DNA of 64,000 nucleotides from contig NZ_WKJD01000003.1 in the NCBI RefSeq assembly GCF_009674665.1, positions 1-64,000 of the forward strand. The letters run 5' to 3'. Below the pieces are notes generated by a model. That model saw only the letters and a program-made list of their open reading frames with translations, was not told the origin of the DNA and did not search any database. Below are positions 27,116 through 35,949 of this stretch, one piece after another. The translations under genes were made by a program, and so were the position numbers. Position 1 is the stretch's first letter; each line of letters opens with the position of its first letter. Source of the stretch: Agromyces kandeliae (lineage in GTDB: Bacteria; Actinomycetota; Actinomycetes; Actinomycetales; Microbacteriaceae).

Positions 27116-27526
27116 GTGGGCGACGTGATCGACGAGGGGCCGTTCTACCACGGCACGAAGGCCGACCTGCAGGTCGGGGACCTCCTGACGGCGGGGTTCC
27201 GCTCGAACTACCGTCCCGAGGTGGTCATGAACCACGTGTACTTCACGGCGCTTCCGGATGGCGCCGGCCTCGCCGCCGAGCTCGCCCCCGGCGACGGCGA
27301 GCCGCGCGTCTACGCCGTCGAGCCGACCGGTCCGTTCGAGGACGACCCGAACGTCACCGACAAGAAGTTCCCCGGCAACCCGACGCGGTCGTACCGGAGC
27401 GCAGAACCCCTGCGGGTCGTCGGGGAGGTCGACGACTGGACCCGGCTCACGCCAGAGGCGCTGCAGCAGTGGCGCGACCGGTTGGCGGAACTCGCCGCGG
27501 ACGAGCGGGGCGAGATCATCAACTGA
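27116..27526 (+). CDS. arr: NAD+-dependent rifamycin ADP-ribosyltransferase
   Basis: The 136-residue protein is the normal Arr length (about 140). Signature segments are FYHGTKADLQVGD, MNHVYFTA, VEPTGPFEDDPN and TDKKFPGNPTRSYRS, the last two nearly as in mycobacterial Arr. Arr transfers ADP-ribose from NAD+ to a rifamycin hydroxyl and blocks RNA polymerase inhibition. GTG at 27116 restores the usual N-terminus; the frame is open back to 26927 but that extension lacks family features. It is a single gene, followed by a hairpin and the convergent tetR. It is chromosomal, with no integron or insertion sequence nearby. Confidence 0.92.
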   Translation: MGDVIDEGPFYHGTKADLQVGDLLTAGFRSNYRPEVVMNHVYFTALPDGAGLAAELAPGDGEPRVYAVEPTGPFEDDPNVTDKKFPGNPTRSYRSAEPLRVVGEVDDWTRLTPEALQQWRDRLAELAADERGEIIN

Positions 27527-27527
27527 G

Positions 27528-27552
27528 GGATGCCGCCGAGCCGGCGGCATCC
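27528..27552. terminator. Bidirectional terminator with GGATGCC inverted repeat
   Basis: GGATGCCGCC (27528-27537), loop GAGCC, GGCGGCATCC (27543-27552) form a perfect 10-bp stem between the convergent arr and tetR-family genes. Confidence 0.75.
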
Positions 27553-27566
27553 GTCGCCGACCGTCG

Positions 27567-28154
27567 TCAGCGCAGCAGGTCGAGGTATCCGTCGAGCAAC
27601 CGCGTCAGCCGGTCGGCGTCGGCGCTCGCCGGAGCGACGACGGCGATGACCTGCACGCCGTCGAGCATCGCCATGAAGTGGTCGACGACGACGGGGATGT
27701 CGACGTCGTCGCGGATCTCGCCGAGGCGCTTCGCGTCGGCGAGGTGACCGCCGATCTCGACGCGCCACTGGTCCATCGTGCGCTCGTGGAGGGCAAGCAG
27801 CTCGGGCTCGTTGGCCGCGTACTCCCAGAAGGGGATGACGATACGCGCCTCGAGGATGCGCTCCTCGTCGAGGGGGAAGATCTGCAGCATCAGCTCGCGA
27901 AGGGCCGCCATGCCCTCGAGGTCGGCGCGCACGGCTGCGAAGCGCTCGTTGGTGGCGGCGAACACGTGCTCGAACGTCGCCCCGATCAGCTCCTCCTTGT
28001 TGCGGAAGTAGGGGAAGAGCCCGCCGTTCGCGACGCCGGACGCCCTGGCGATCTCGCGCATCGTGGTGGCGCGGAAGCCCTTCTCGGCGATGAGGCGCCA
28101 GGTCGCGTGCACGATCTCGAGGCGGCGCGCGTCGTGGTCGACGATCTTCGGCAT
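27567..28154 (-). CDS. TetR-family transcriptional regulator
   Basis: The 195-residue repressor has an N-terminal helix-turn-helix (TMREIARASGVANGGLFPYFRNKEEL; recognition helix around residues 34-45), followed by an alpha-helical ligand domain. ATG at 28154 is preceded by GAGAGGGGACC. It is on the same strand as the aldehyde dehydrogenase, 166 bases downstream of it with a hairpin between, so it probably has its own promoter. A target among the aromatic-amine genes is plausible, but no operator was identified. Confidence 0.88.
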   Translation of the reverse strand: MPKIVDHDARRLEIVHATWRLIAEKGFRATTMREIARASGVANGGLFPYFRNKEELIGATFEHVFAATNERFAAVRADLEGMAALRELMLQIFPLDEERILEARIVIPFWEYAANEPELLALHERTMDQWRVEIGGHLADAKRLGEIRDDVDIPVVVDHFMAMLDGVQVIAVVAPASADADRLTRLLDGYLDLLR

Positions 28155-28257
28155 GGTCCCCTCTCGCGACGCCGCGGCGTCGGGGTCAACGATACGCGCC
28201 GCGACGGGCGCAGCTCCGCATGCCGAGACGGGAGCGCGACACGACCGGGCACGACGA

Positions 28258-28287
28258 GGGCCGGGAGCGCGATCGCACTCCCGGCCC
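28258..28287 (-). terminator. Terminator after the aldehyde dehydrogenase gene
   Basis: GGGCCGGGAG (28258-28267) and CTCCCGGCCC (28278-28287) form a perfect 10-bp stem with a 10-base loop, 34 bases beyond the dehydrogenase stop. Confidence 0.7.
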
Positions 28288-28320
28288 GTCCCCTGCCCGC
28301 CCCCGCGGACGCTCCGCAGG

Positions 28321-29754
28321 TCAGCCGTTGACGACCTGCGGCACGCCGAGCGCCTTGAGGCCCTCGACGCCGAACTCGAGCCCGTAGCCCGACTGCTTCG
28401 CGCCGCCGAACGGCGCCATCGGGTGGACCGCGCCGTGCGCGTTGATCCACACCGTGCCGACCTCGAGGCGAGCGGCGATGCTCCGCGCCTCGTCGCGGTC
28501 GGTCGACCACACCGAGGCGCCGAGACCCACCTCGACCCCGTTCGCCATCGCGATCGCGTCATCGAGGTCGTGGTAGCGGATGATCGGCAGCGCGGGACCG
28601 AACTGCTCCTCCTGCACCAGGGGCGAACGGTCGTCGATGTCGGCCACGAGCGTCGTCGGGTAGAAGTTGCCCGGTGCGCTGCGATCCGGGTCGCCGCCGA
28701 GCAGCACGCGGGCGCCGCCCGCCTTCGCCGACTCCACCAGGCGGTCGACGACGTCGAACTGCTGCCGGTTCTGCAGCGGCCCGAGCACGTTCGCCTCGTC
28801 GAGCCCGACGCCCATGGGCATCGCCCGCGCGACGTCGACCAAGGCGTCGCACACCGCGTCGTAGACGTCGTCGTGCACGTACAGGCGCTTCAGCGCGGCG
28901 CAGGTCTGCCCCGTGTTGATGAACGCGCCCCAGAAGACGGCCTCCGCGATCGCCTTCGGGTCGACGTCGGGCAGCACGATGCCGGCGTCGTTGCCGCCGA
29001 GCTCGAGGGTGAGCCGCTTCACCGTGTCGGCCGAACTGCGGATGATCGCCTTGCCGGTCGCGGTGGAGCCGGTGAACATCACCTTGCCGACCGACGGGTG
29101 CGACGCGAGCGCCGCACCGACGTCGCGACCGCCCGAGACGACCTCGACGACGCTTGCGGGCAGCACGCGGTTGATGACCTCGATGAGGGCGAGCACGCTG
29201 AGCGGGGTGTACTCCGACGGCTTCACGACGACCGTGTTGCCCATGCGGAGCGCCGGCGCGACCTGCCAGACCGTGATCATCTGCGGCCAGTTCCACGGAC
29301 CGATCGCGCCCACGACGCCGATCGGCCGGTAGTGCAGCTCGGCGTGGGTCTCGCCGTCGTCCACGACGACCTCGGCCTCGAGCGGCGTCGCCGCGGCGGC
29401 CCGCATCCACCCGGATGCCGCGCCGACCTCGAATCGCGCGTTCGGACCGTTCAGCGGCTTGCCCTGCTCCCGCGAGAGCACGTGCGCGAGGGCCTCCGCC
29501 TCGGCGTCGATCGCGTCGGCGGCGAGCATGAGCAGCTCGCTCCGACGCGCATGGCCGAGCGCCGCCCAGGCCGGCTGCGCGGCCTCCGCGCGGGCGATCG
29601 CCCGCTCGAGGTCGCCGATGCCGTGCACCGGGGCGTGTCCGACGAGGCCGCCCGTCGCCGGGTCGAGGATCTCGCGCCGCTCGCCGTCGCGCGGCGTGAT
29701 CTCGGCGAGCAGATCGGCGTGCGTCTCCTCGAGGACTGGGATCGGGCTGTTCAT
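28321..29754 (-). CDS. NAD(P)-dependent aldehyde dehydrogenase (phenylacetaldehyde dehydrogenase candidate)
   Basis: The 477-residue ALDH-superfamily enzyme has Asn155 in IGPWNWP, Glu251 in LELGGND and catalytic Cys285 in NTGQTCAALKR. The full set of catalytic residues is present. It would oxidise the aldehyde released by the amine oxidase, the role of FeaB in E. coli. That assignment comes from neighbourhood, because ALDH sequences alone seldom fix a substrate; a betaine- or semialdehyde-type role is the alternative. ATG at 29754 follows GGAGGTGCC. A MarR-family gene is divergent, 128 bases away, and is a likely regulator. Confidence 0.88.
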   Translation of the reverse strand: MNSPIPVLEETHADLLAEITPRDGERREILDPATGGLVGHAPVHGIGDLERAIARAEAAQPAWAALGHARRSELLMLAADAIDAEAEALAHVLSREQGKPLNGPNARFEVGAASGWMRAAAATPLEAEVVVDDGETHAELHYRPIGVVGAIGPWNWPQMITVWQVAPALRMGNTVVVKPSEYTPLSVLALIEVINRVLPASVVEVVSGGRDVGAALASHPSVGKVMFTGSTATGKAIIRSSADTVKRLTLELGGNDAGIVLPDVDPKAIAEAVFWGAFINTGQTCAALKRLYVHDDVYDAVCDALVDVARAMPMGVGLDEANVLGPLQNRQQFDVVDRLVESAKAGGARVLLGGDPDRSAPGNFYPTTLVADIDDRSPLVQEEQFGPALPIIRYHDLDDAIAMANGVEVGLGASVWSTDRDEARSIAARLEVGTVWINAHGAVHPMAPFGGAKQSGYGLEFGVEGLKALGVPQVVNG

Positions 29755-29882
29755 GGCACCTCCACGTTGAGTTGGGGTTCCACGGTAGGCAGCGACCCGA
29801 CTCTCGGCGTTGCCCGTCCGCGCGACGCACTTGGACCTCGGTGCACGAAGCGCGGTGCGCTGCCGGCGACTAGGGTGTCAGG

Positions 29883-30488
29883 GTGTCCAGTCGTCCGAGC
29901 GGATCCGAGTCGAGCGGCTACTGGTACGGCTCCGACGAGACGCGGCTCGGCAGCGTCGACGTGCTCAACCTGCTCCGTCGGTACCGATCGGCCGACCAGG
30001 AGATGCGTCGGCGCACACGGGACGCGATGGGCATGGGCGAGACCGACCTGCTCGCCCTGCGCTACGTGCTGCGCGCCGAACGCGAAGGCGACATGCTCAC
30101 GCCCGGGGCGCTGGCGAAGCTGCTCGGCATCTCGACGGCGTCGACGACCGTGCTCATCGACCGCCTCGAACGGAGCGGTCACCTCGTGCGTCGGCCGCAC
30201 CCGACGGATCGCCGTTCGCTCGTCGTCGCGAGCACGAGCGACAGCGATGAGGAGGTTCGGGCGACGCTCGGCCTGATGCACCGGGCGATGATCGAGGTCG
30301 CGGACGGGCTCGACCAGGACGAGCTCGCCGTCGTGGCGAGGTTCCTCGCCGGGATGATCGAGGCGTTGGAACTCGTCGACCCGCACGCGGAGGCGGAGGA
30401 GGCCGCCGGGGAGTCCACGGCCGCGGTTGCGCCCACGGACGACGACGCCGCCCGGCACAGGAAGGGTGCGGGCGGCGAGTCGGCCTGA
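29883..30488 (+). CDS. MarR-family transcriptional regulator
   Basis: The 201-residue protein has a winged helix-turn-helix: LTPGALAKLLGISTASTTVLIDRLERSG then the wing HLVRRPHPTDRRSLVV, the classic MarR DRR motif. A disordered Ala/Asp-rich tail follows residue 165. It is divergent from the aldehyde dehydrogenase gene and so probably controls it and itself through the 128-base gap. MarR-type HpaR controls homoprotocatechuate genes in E. coli; whether this one does so here is open. The GTG start at 29883 lies close to GGGTGTCAGG. Confidence 0.85.
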   Translation: MSSRPSGSESSGYWYGSDETRLGSVDVLNLLRRYRSADQEMRRRTRDAMGMGETDLLALRYVLRAEREGDMLTPGALAKLLGISTASTTVLIDRLERSGHLVRRPHPTDRRSLVVASTSDSDEEVRATLGLMHRAMIEVADGLDQDELAVVARFLAGMIEALELVDPHAEAEEAAGESTAAVAPTDDDAARHRKGAGGESA

Positions 30489-30493
30489 GCGCA

Positions 30494-30515
30494 GGGACCG
30501 CGCACGCGCGGTCCC
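30494..30515. terminator. Bidirectional hairpin terminator
   Basis: GGGACCGCG (30494-30502) and CGCGGTCCC (30507-30515) form a 9-bp stem between the convergent marR-type gene and the small membrane-protein gene. Confidence 0.65.
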
Positions 30516-30525
30516 GCGTCGGCGG

Positions 30526-30690
30526 TCAGACGCTCCGGTTGCCGGTGAGCATCCGGACGAGCCAGACGATGACGGCCAGGACGAGCAGGACGATGCCGAC
30601 CCAGAGCAGGAAGTTCAGCGACTGCACGAAGCCGCCGGTGAACAGCAGGATGATGGCGATGATGCCGACGATGATGAGCAGGGTGTTCAC
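30526..30690 (-). CDS. Small two-helix membrane protein (54 aa)
   Basis: This very hydrophobic peptide (MNTLLIIVGIIAIILL...WVGIVLLVLAVIVWLV...) has two membrane helices and a short basic tail, resembling small DUF6131-like actinobacterial proteins. The function is unknown. GTG at 30690 follows AAAGGCACTCCC. It is monocistronic, with the hpaD terminator upstream of it. Confidence 0.65.
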   Translation of the reverse strand: MNTLLIIVGIIAIILLFTGGFVQSLNFLLWVGIVLLVLAVIVWLVRMLTGNRSV

Positions 30691-30752
30691 GGGAGTGCCT
30701 TTCTGAATGGCGATGACGCCGTGCGGCGCACGGCGGGTCGGGAACCTTCGGG

Positions 30753-30778
30753 CCCCGGGGGACTCGCGCCCCCCGGGG
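30753..30778 (-). terminator. Terminator of the hpaD transcription unit
   Basis: CCCCGGGGG (30753-30761) and CCCCCGGGG (30770-30778) form a 9-bp stem with an 8-base loop, 145 bases beyond the hpaD stop on the minus strand. The rest of 30691-30922 shows no gene. Confidence 0.55.
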
Positions 30779-30922
30779 TCGTCCCCCCGGTCGTGATCGC
30801 CCGCGAAGCGGTCGTTCCCTGATACGCGATCACGTGACCAGCATCCCGTCGGAGTCGCCGGGACGTCCAGCCATTCCGAAGGTTGGCCGAATCCGCTATT
30901 GTTCGCGCGCCCGAGACCCTGC

Positions 30923-32065
30923 TCAGAGCGTGTGCCCGAGCTTGAAGCCCTTCTCCTCGTCGCCCTTCCGCGTGTACGAGAACCCGTCCGCGCCGATGGT
31001 GACGGCCATCTCGGAGTCGTCGGTGCGGGCGACGACGGGCTTCGGGTTGCCGTCGAGGTCGAGCACGAGCGAGGCCTCGGTGTACCAGGACGGCACGACG
31101 GGGTTGCCCCACCAGTCTCGGCGCTGGTTGTCGTGCACGTCCCACGTGACGACGGGGTTGTCGGGGTCGCCCGTGTAGTAGTCCTGCGTGTAGATCTCGA
31201 CACGGTGGCCGTCGGGGTCGCGCAGGTAGAGGTAGAACGCGTTCGAGACGCCGTGGCGGCCGGGGCCGCGTTCGATCGCGTCCGACATCCGCAGGGCGCC
31301 GAGCTTGTCGCAGATGGCGAGGATGTTGTGCTTCTCGTGCGTCGAGAAGGCCACGTGGTGCATGCGAGGGCCGTCGCCGCCGGTCATCGCGGTGTCGTGC
31401 ACGGTGGGCTTGCGGCGCATCCACGCGGCGTAGACCGTGCCGGTCTCGTCCTGGATGTCCTCCGTCACCCGGAAGCCGAGGTCCTGCATGAACGCGACCG
31501 CACGCGGCACGTCGGGCGTGACCTGGTTGAAGTGGTCGAGTCGCACGAGGGCGCCGGGCGTGTACAGGTCGTAGCGCCAGGCGAGGCGCTCGACGTGCTC
31601 GACGTCGTGGAAGAACTCGTACGGGAATCCGAGCGGGTCCTCGACGCGCACGGACTCGCCGATGCCCTTCGTCCAGCCCTCGGTGCGACGCTCGACGCGG
31701 CATCCGAGCTCGGTGTAGAACGCGACGGCCTTGTCGAGGTCCTCCGGGGTGCGCACGCGGTAGCTGAACGCCGCGACGGCCGCGACCGGGCCCGAGCGGA
31801 GCACGAGGTTGTGGTGGATGAACTCCTCGAGCGAGCGCAGGTAGACGGTGTTCTCGTCTTCCTCGGTCACCGTGAGGCCGAGGACCTCGACGTAGAAGTT
31901 CCGGCTCGCCTCGAGGTCGGTGACGACGAGCTCCATGTACGCGCAGCGCAGGATGTCGGGGGCCGGGACGGATGGCGTCGGGATCGGGTTCTCGCTGTGG
32001 ATCGGAGCCTCCTGGGAGACGTAGAAGCCCGAGGAGGTGAGGGTCATGTCGTTGCGGTCGGTCAT
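30923..32065 (-). CDS. hpaD: 3,4-dihydroxyphenylacetate 2,3-dioxygenase
   Basis: The 380-residue extradiol dioxygenase (vicinal-oxygen-chelate fold) opens the ring of homoprotocatechuate to 5-carboxymethyl-2-hydroxymuconate semialdehyde. The metal ligands are His178, His237 and Glu290. A second-shell His223 and Tyr280 fall at the spacing of His200 and Tyr257 in the well-studied Brevibacterium fuscum enzyme, to which the C-terminal half looks nearly identical (SNAFYLYLRDPDGHRVEIY). ATG at 32065 follows AAGGACGCTGAC. It is the last gene of hpaG-gntR-hpaE-hpaD, 40 bases after hpaE. The metal (Fe or Mn) cannot be told from sequence. Confidence 0.95.
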   Translation of the reverse strand: MTDRNDMTLTSSGFYVSQEAPIHSENPIPTPSVPAPDILRCAYMELVVTDLEASRNFYVEVLGLTVTEEDENTVYLRSLEEFIHHNLVLRSGPVAAVAAFSYRVRTPEDLDKAVAFYTELGCRVERRTEGWTKGIGESVRVEDPLGFPYEFFHDVEHVERLAWRYDLYTPGALVRLDHFNQVTPDVPRAVAFMQDLGFRVTEDIQDETGTVYAAWMRRKPTVHDTAMTGGDGPRMHHVAFSTHEKHNILAICDKLGALRMSDAIERGPGRHGVSNAFYLYLRDPDGHRVEIYTQDYYTGDPDNPVVTWDVHDNQRRDWWGNPVVPSWYTEASLVLDLDGNPKPVVARTDDSEMAVTIGADGFSYTRKGDEEKGFKLGHTL

Positions 32066-32105
32066 GTCAGCGTCCTTGCGTGAGATGGGTCGGTGGGATG
32101 GCGCG

Positions 32106-33638
32106 TCAGCGCGGGTCCGGGTCGTCCAGGTCGGATTCGTGGTGCTCCTGCTTGCCGAACGTCGGGTTGTGCACGGCGCCGAGCGTGATGTGCACCGCCT
32201 GCTGGTCGGTGTAGAAGTCGATCGAGCGGTAGCCGCCCTCGTGGCCGAGGCCGGAGGCCTTGACACCGCCGAAGGGGGTGCGCAGGTCGCGCACGTTGTT
32301 GGAGTTCAGCCAGACCATGCCGGCCTCGACGGCCTGCGAGAAGTTGTGCGCGCGCTTCAGGTCGTTGGTCCAGATGTACGCCGCCAGGCCGTACCTCACC
32401 CCGTTGGCGAGCTCGAGCGCCTCTTCGTCGGAGTCGAACGGCGTGATCGCGACGACCGGGCCGAAGATCTCCTCCTGGAAGATGCGGGCGTCCTTCGCCA
32501 CGTCGGCGAACACGGTCGGGGCGACGTAGTTGCCGGTGGGGAAGCCCTCCGGGCGGCCGCCGCCGGCCACGAGCCGGCCCTCGCCCTTGCCGATCTCGAC
32601 GTAGCTCATGACCTTGTCGTAGTGCTCCGGGTGCACGAGCGCGCCGACCTCGGTCTTCGGGTCGTGCGGGTCGCCGACCACGACGCGCTTCGCCTGCGCG
32701 GCGTACTTCTCGACGAACTCGTCGTAGACGGCGCGCTCGACGAGGATGCGGCTGCCGGCGGTGCAGCGCTCGCCGTTCAGCGAGAACACGCCGAAGATGG
32801 TCGCGTCGACCGCGGCGTCGAGGTCGGCGTCGGCGAAGACCACGGCCGGGCTCTTGCCGCCGAGCTCCATCGACAGGCCCTTCAGGAACGGCGCCGCGTT
32901 GCCGAAGATGACCTGCCCGGTGCGGCTCTCGCCGGTGAACGAGATGAGCGGCACGTCGGGGTGCTTCACGAGCGCGTCGCCGGCCTCCTCGCCGAGCCCG
33001 TTGACGAGGTTGAACACGCCCTGCGGGAGGCCCGCCTCCTCGAAGATCTCGGCCCAGAGGCTCGCCGAGAGCGGCGTGAACTCCGCGGGCTTCAGCACGA
33101 CCGTGTTGCCGGTCGCGATCGCGGGCGCGAGCTTCCACGACTCGAGCATGAACGGCGTGTTCCACGGCGTGATCAGGCCGGCGACGCCGATCGGCTTGCG
33201 GTTGACGTAGTTCACCTGGCGACCCGGCACCTTGTACGTGTCGTCGGCCTGCGCGACGATCAGGTCCGCGAAGAACCGGAAGTTCTCCGCCGCACGGCGG
33301 GCCTGGCCGAGTGCCTGCGTGATCGGGAGGCCGGTGTCGAAGGTCTCGAGCTCGGCCAGGCGCGCGTCGCGCGACTCGACGAGGTCGGCGATGCGGTGCA
33401 GCACGCGCGAGCGCTCGCGCGGCAGCATCCGCGGCCACGGCCCGTCGACGAAGGCGCGGCGCGCGGCGGCGACGGCGCGGTCGATGTCGGCCTTCTGGCC
33501 GGCCGCGGCCTGCACGTAGGTCTCGTTCGAGACGGGGTCGAGCACGTCGAACGTCTCGCCGCCGATCGAGTCGACGAACTCGCCGCCGATGTAGTGGCGG
33601 ATGCGGTCGGGCAGCCCCTCGGGGATGTGCTGGGTCAT
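32106..33638 (-). CDS. hpaE: 5-carboxymethyl-2-hydroxymuconate semialdehyde dehydrogenase
   Basis: The 510-residue ALDH-superfamily enzyme has Asn160 in ITPWNTP, Glu258 in SMELGGK and catalytic Cys292 in NGERCTAGS. It would oxidise the HpaD ring-cleavage product to 5-carboxymethyl-2-hydroxymuconate. Length, the ERCTAGS context and the position between the GntR gene and hpaD all match HpaE. The C-terminal acidic tail (HHESDLDDPDPR) is extra. ATG at 33638 follows GGAAGGAACCC. Confidence 0.92.
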   Translation of the reverse strand: MTQHIPEGLPDRIRHYIGGEFVDSIGGETFDVLDPVSNETYVQAAAGQKADIDRAVAAARRAFVDGPWPRMLPRERSRVLHRIADLVESRDARLAELETFDTGLPITQALGQARRAAENFRFFADLIVAQADDTYKVPGRQVNYVNRKPIGVAGLITPWNTPFMLESWKLAPAIATGNTVVLKPAEFTPLSASLWAEIFEEAGLPQGVFNLVNGLGEEAGDALVKHPDVPLISFTGESRTGQVIFGNAAPFLKGLSMELGGKSPAVVFADADLDAAVDATIFGVFSLNGERCTAGSRILVERAVYDEFVEKYAAQAKRVVVGDPHDPKTEVGALVHPEHYDKVMSYVEIGKGEGRLVAGGGRPEGFPTGNYVAPTVFADVAKDARIFQEEIFGPVVAITPFDSDEEALELANGVRYGLAAYIWTNDLKRAHNFSQAVEAGMVWLNSNNVRDLRTPFGGVKASGLGHEGGYRSIDFYTDQQAVHITLGAVHNPTFGKQEHHESDLDDPDPR

Positions 33639-33721
33639 GCGGGTTCCTTCCGTGTCGTGCTGTGCGGGCGGCGTGCGTCGGCGAGCGCCGCGGTGCTGGT
33701 GGCCGGATGGCTCGGCCGGGG

Positions 33722-34411
33722 TCAGGTCGTGACGGCCTCCGGGGCCGGCGCGCCCGCCGGCTTGTGGTCGGCCTGGTAGGCGAGCACGGCGTCGAGCGTC
33801 GCGGTGCGGTGCTGCCGGGCGGCGAGTTCGATCTCGAGCGCGTCGGCGCCCCGCTCGATGAGGTCGACGATGCGCTCGTGCTCCTCGACGGAGGCGCGGG
33901 CGCGCCCCGGCACGAAGCTGAACGACGAGTCGCGCAGCACCCGCATCCGGTTCCATCCGCGGTGCACGAGGTCGAGCACGTGCGGGTTGGGGCAGCCCTC
34001 GAAGAGCACGGAGTGGAACTCGAGGTTGAGCTCGGTGAACCGATGCGGTTCGAACTCGTCGAGCGTGCGCCGCATCTCGTCGTTGATCGCGCGCGCCCGG
34101 GCGAGCTGCTCGGCCGTCACGTACGGCGCGGTGAGCGAGGTCGCGAAGCCCTCGACGAGTGCGAGCGTCTGCATCGTGTGCAGGTACTCGGTCTCCTTGA
34201 TGAGCGCGACCTGCGCGCCGACGTTCCTCTCGAACGTGACGAGCCCTTCGGCCTCGAGACGGCGGATGGCTTCGCGAACGGGCACCACGGAGACGTCGAG
34301 TTCGCCGGCGATCTGCGCCAGCACCAGACGGTAGCCCGGGACGTACCGGCCGTCGTCGATCCGCTCCCGGATGAACCGGTACGCCCGCTGCGACTTGCTC
34401 TCGGCGCTCAT
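33722..34411 (-). CDS. GntR-family regulator of the hpa genes (FCD type)
   Basis: The 229-residue protein has an N-terminal winged helix (QIAGELDVSVVPVREAIRRLEAEGL, the GntR signature) and a C-terminal FCD effector domain with metal-type His residues (FHSVLF, ERIVDLIERGADALE...RQHR). The ATG overlaps the FAH-RraA gene stop as ATGA, so it is co-translated inside the operon it likely represses. Two near-identical palindromes, ATCATATACGAT, lie in front of the two hpa transcription units and are the expected kind of operator. A pathway intermediate is the probable effector. Confidence 0.88.
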   Translation of the reverse strand: MSAESKSQRAYRFIRERIDDGRYVPGYRLVLAQIAGELDVSVVPVREAIRRLEAEGLVTFERNVGAQVALIKETEYLHTMQTLALVEGFATSLTAPYVTAEQLARARAINDEMRRTLDEFEPHRFTELNLEFHSVLFEGCPNPHVLDLVHRGWNRMRVLRDSSFSFVPGRARASVEEHERIVDLIERGADALEIELAARQHRTATLDAVLAYQADHKPAGAPAPEAVTT

Positions 34412-35922
34412 CGTGCCTCCTCGGGCGGCAGGGCGCCGGATGCCGCGGCATCCCGCTCGCGCTCGTAGCGCTCGCGCCATGAGCGGTTCATCGGGAACAG
34501 CCCGTCGACGGGCTCGCCCTCGGCGACGCGCTCGGCGATCCAGGCGTCGGCCGCGTCCTGCTCGGCGGCCTCGGCGGCGACCTCGGCGACGAGGTGCGGC
34601 GGGATCACGATGACGCCGTCGCCGTCGCCGACGATCACGTCGCCGGGCTGAACGGCTGCGCCGCCGCACGCGATGGTCACGTCGGTCTCCCACGGCACGT
34701 GCCGGCGACCGAGGACGCTCGGGTGCGGGCCCCGCGAGAACACGGGGATCCCGATCTCGGCGACCGCATCGAAGTCGCGCACGCCGCCGTCGGTGACGAT
34801 GCCGGCCGCGCCGCGCACCTCGGCGCGGAGCGCGAGGACGTCGCCGACCGTGCCGGTGCCGCGCTCGCCGCGGGCGTCGACCACGAGCACCTCGCCCGCG
34901 CCGACGGTGTCGAACGCGCGCTTCTGGGCGTTGTAGCCGCCGCCGTGGGAGGCGAAGAGGTCGGGACGGGCCGGGATGAACCGGAGCGTGCGGGCGCGGC
35001 CCACGATGCGGTCGCCCGGGTGGTTCGCGAAGACCCCCTCGATGAAGACGTCGTGGTAGCCGCGCTTGCGGAGTGCGACCGAGAGCGTCGCGACGGCCAC
35101 GGACGAGAGCCGGGCGCGCAGCGCCTCGGTCAGTTCGAACGGCGGCTCGGCGTCGAGTGGCGTCGCTCGCCCGGCCGCGACGGCGGCGGCGTGCGCGTCC
35201 TCGGAACCCCATGCCTCGATGCGCTGGAGGTCGTCGACCGCGGGCTTCGATCCGAAGTCGCCGAAGGCGACCGTGCCCTGCGCGACGGTCGTGACGAGGC
35301 GGCCGGTCGTCGGCGCGCCCGTCGCGCGCGGTGCATCGACCTCGACCTCGACGACGTCGCCCGGGACCACGACGGTCGATCCCGCCGGCGTGCCCGTGAG
35401 GATCACGTCGCCGGTCTCCAGCGTGCCGTGCTGGGACAGGTCGGCGACGAGGCGGCCGAAGTCGAACAGGAGCGTGTCGGAGGTGTCCTCCTGCACGAGC
35501 TCGCCGTTCACCCAGGTGCGCACGCGCCAGTCGCCCTGGCCGATGCCGTCGACCGGGATCGCGACGGGCCCGAGCGGGGTGAAGCCGTCGCCGCCCTTGG
35601 ATCGGAGGTTCGATCCCTTGTCGGCGGCGCGGAGGTCGTAGATCCCGAGGTCGTTCGCGGCGGTGACGGCGGCGACGTGCGCCCAGCCCTCCGCGGGGGA
35701 GACGTGTCGAGCGGGCTCGCCGATGATCAGTGCGATCTCGCCCTCGAACGCGAGCAGCTCGGTGCCGGCCGGGCGCTCGACGGTGCCGCCGGTGCCCGCG
35801 AGCGAGCTCTGGGGCTTCAGGAAGTAGCTCGGCTGTGCGGGCGTGCGACCCCGCTGCGCTGCGCGCGACGGGTAGTTGAGGTGCACGGCGATGATCTTGC
35901 CGGGCTTCGCGATGGCGGACAT
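34408..35922 (-). CDS. FAH domain - RraA-like domain fusion (HpaG-type isomerase/decarboxylase candidate)
   Basis: The 504-residue protein has two enzyme domains. Residues 1-225 are a fumarylacetoacetate-hydrolase fold: metal ligands in FEGEIALIIG (Glu60, Glu62) and ANDLGIYD (Asp91), then TGTPAGS. Residues about 265-470 are an RraA/HMG-aldolase-like fold: GDVLALRAEVRGAAGIVTDG then VRDFD, the usual substrate/metal loop. In E. coli HpaG has two FAH domains that decarboxylate and isomerise 5-oxopent-3-ene-1,2,5-tricarboxylate. Here the second domain is replaced by a fold known for oxaloacetate decarboxylases and aldolases, so division of the two steps between domains is likely. ATG follows GAGGGAGTCC. 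Confidence 0.85.
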   Translation of the reverse strand: MSAIAKPGKIIAVHLNYPSRAAQRGRTPAQPSYFLKPQSSLAGTGGTVERPAGTELLAFEGEIALIIGEPARHVSPAEGWAHVAAVTAANDLGIYDLRAADKGSNLRSKGGDGFTPLGPVAIPVDGIGQGDWRVRTWVNGELVQEDTSDTLLFDFGRLVADLSQHGTLETGDVILTGTPAGSTVVVPGDVVEVEVDAPRATGAPTTGRLVTTVAQGTVAFGDFGSKPAVDDLQRIEAWGSEDAHAAAVAAGRATPLDAEPPFELTEALRARLSSVAVATLSVALRKRGYHDVFIEGVFANHPGDRIVGRARTLRFIPARPDLFASHGGGYNAQKRAFDTVGAGEVLVVDARGERGTGTVGDVLALRAEVRGAAGIVTDGGVRDFDAVAEIGIPVFSRGPHPSVLGRRHVPWETDVTIACGGAAVQPGDVIVGDGDGVIVIPPHLVAEVAAEAAEQDAADAWIAERVAEGEPVDGLFPMNRSWRERYERERDAAASGALPPEEAR

Positions 35923-35949
35923 GGACTCCCTCGTCTTCTGATATCCGAA

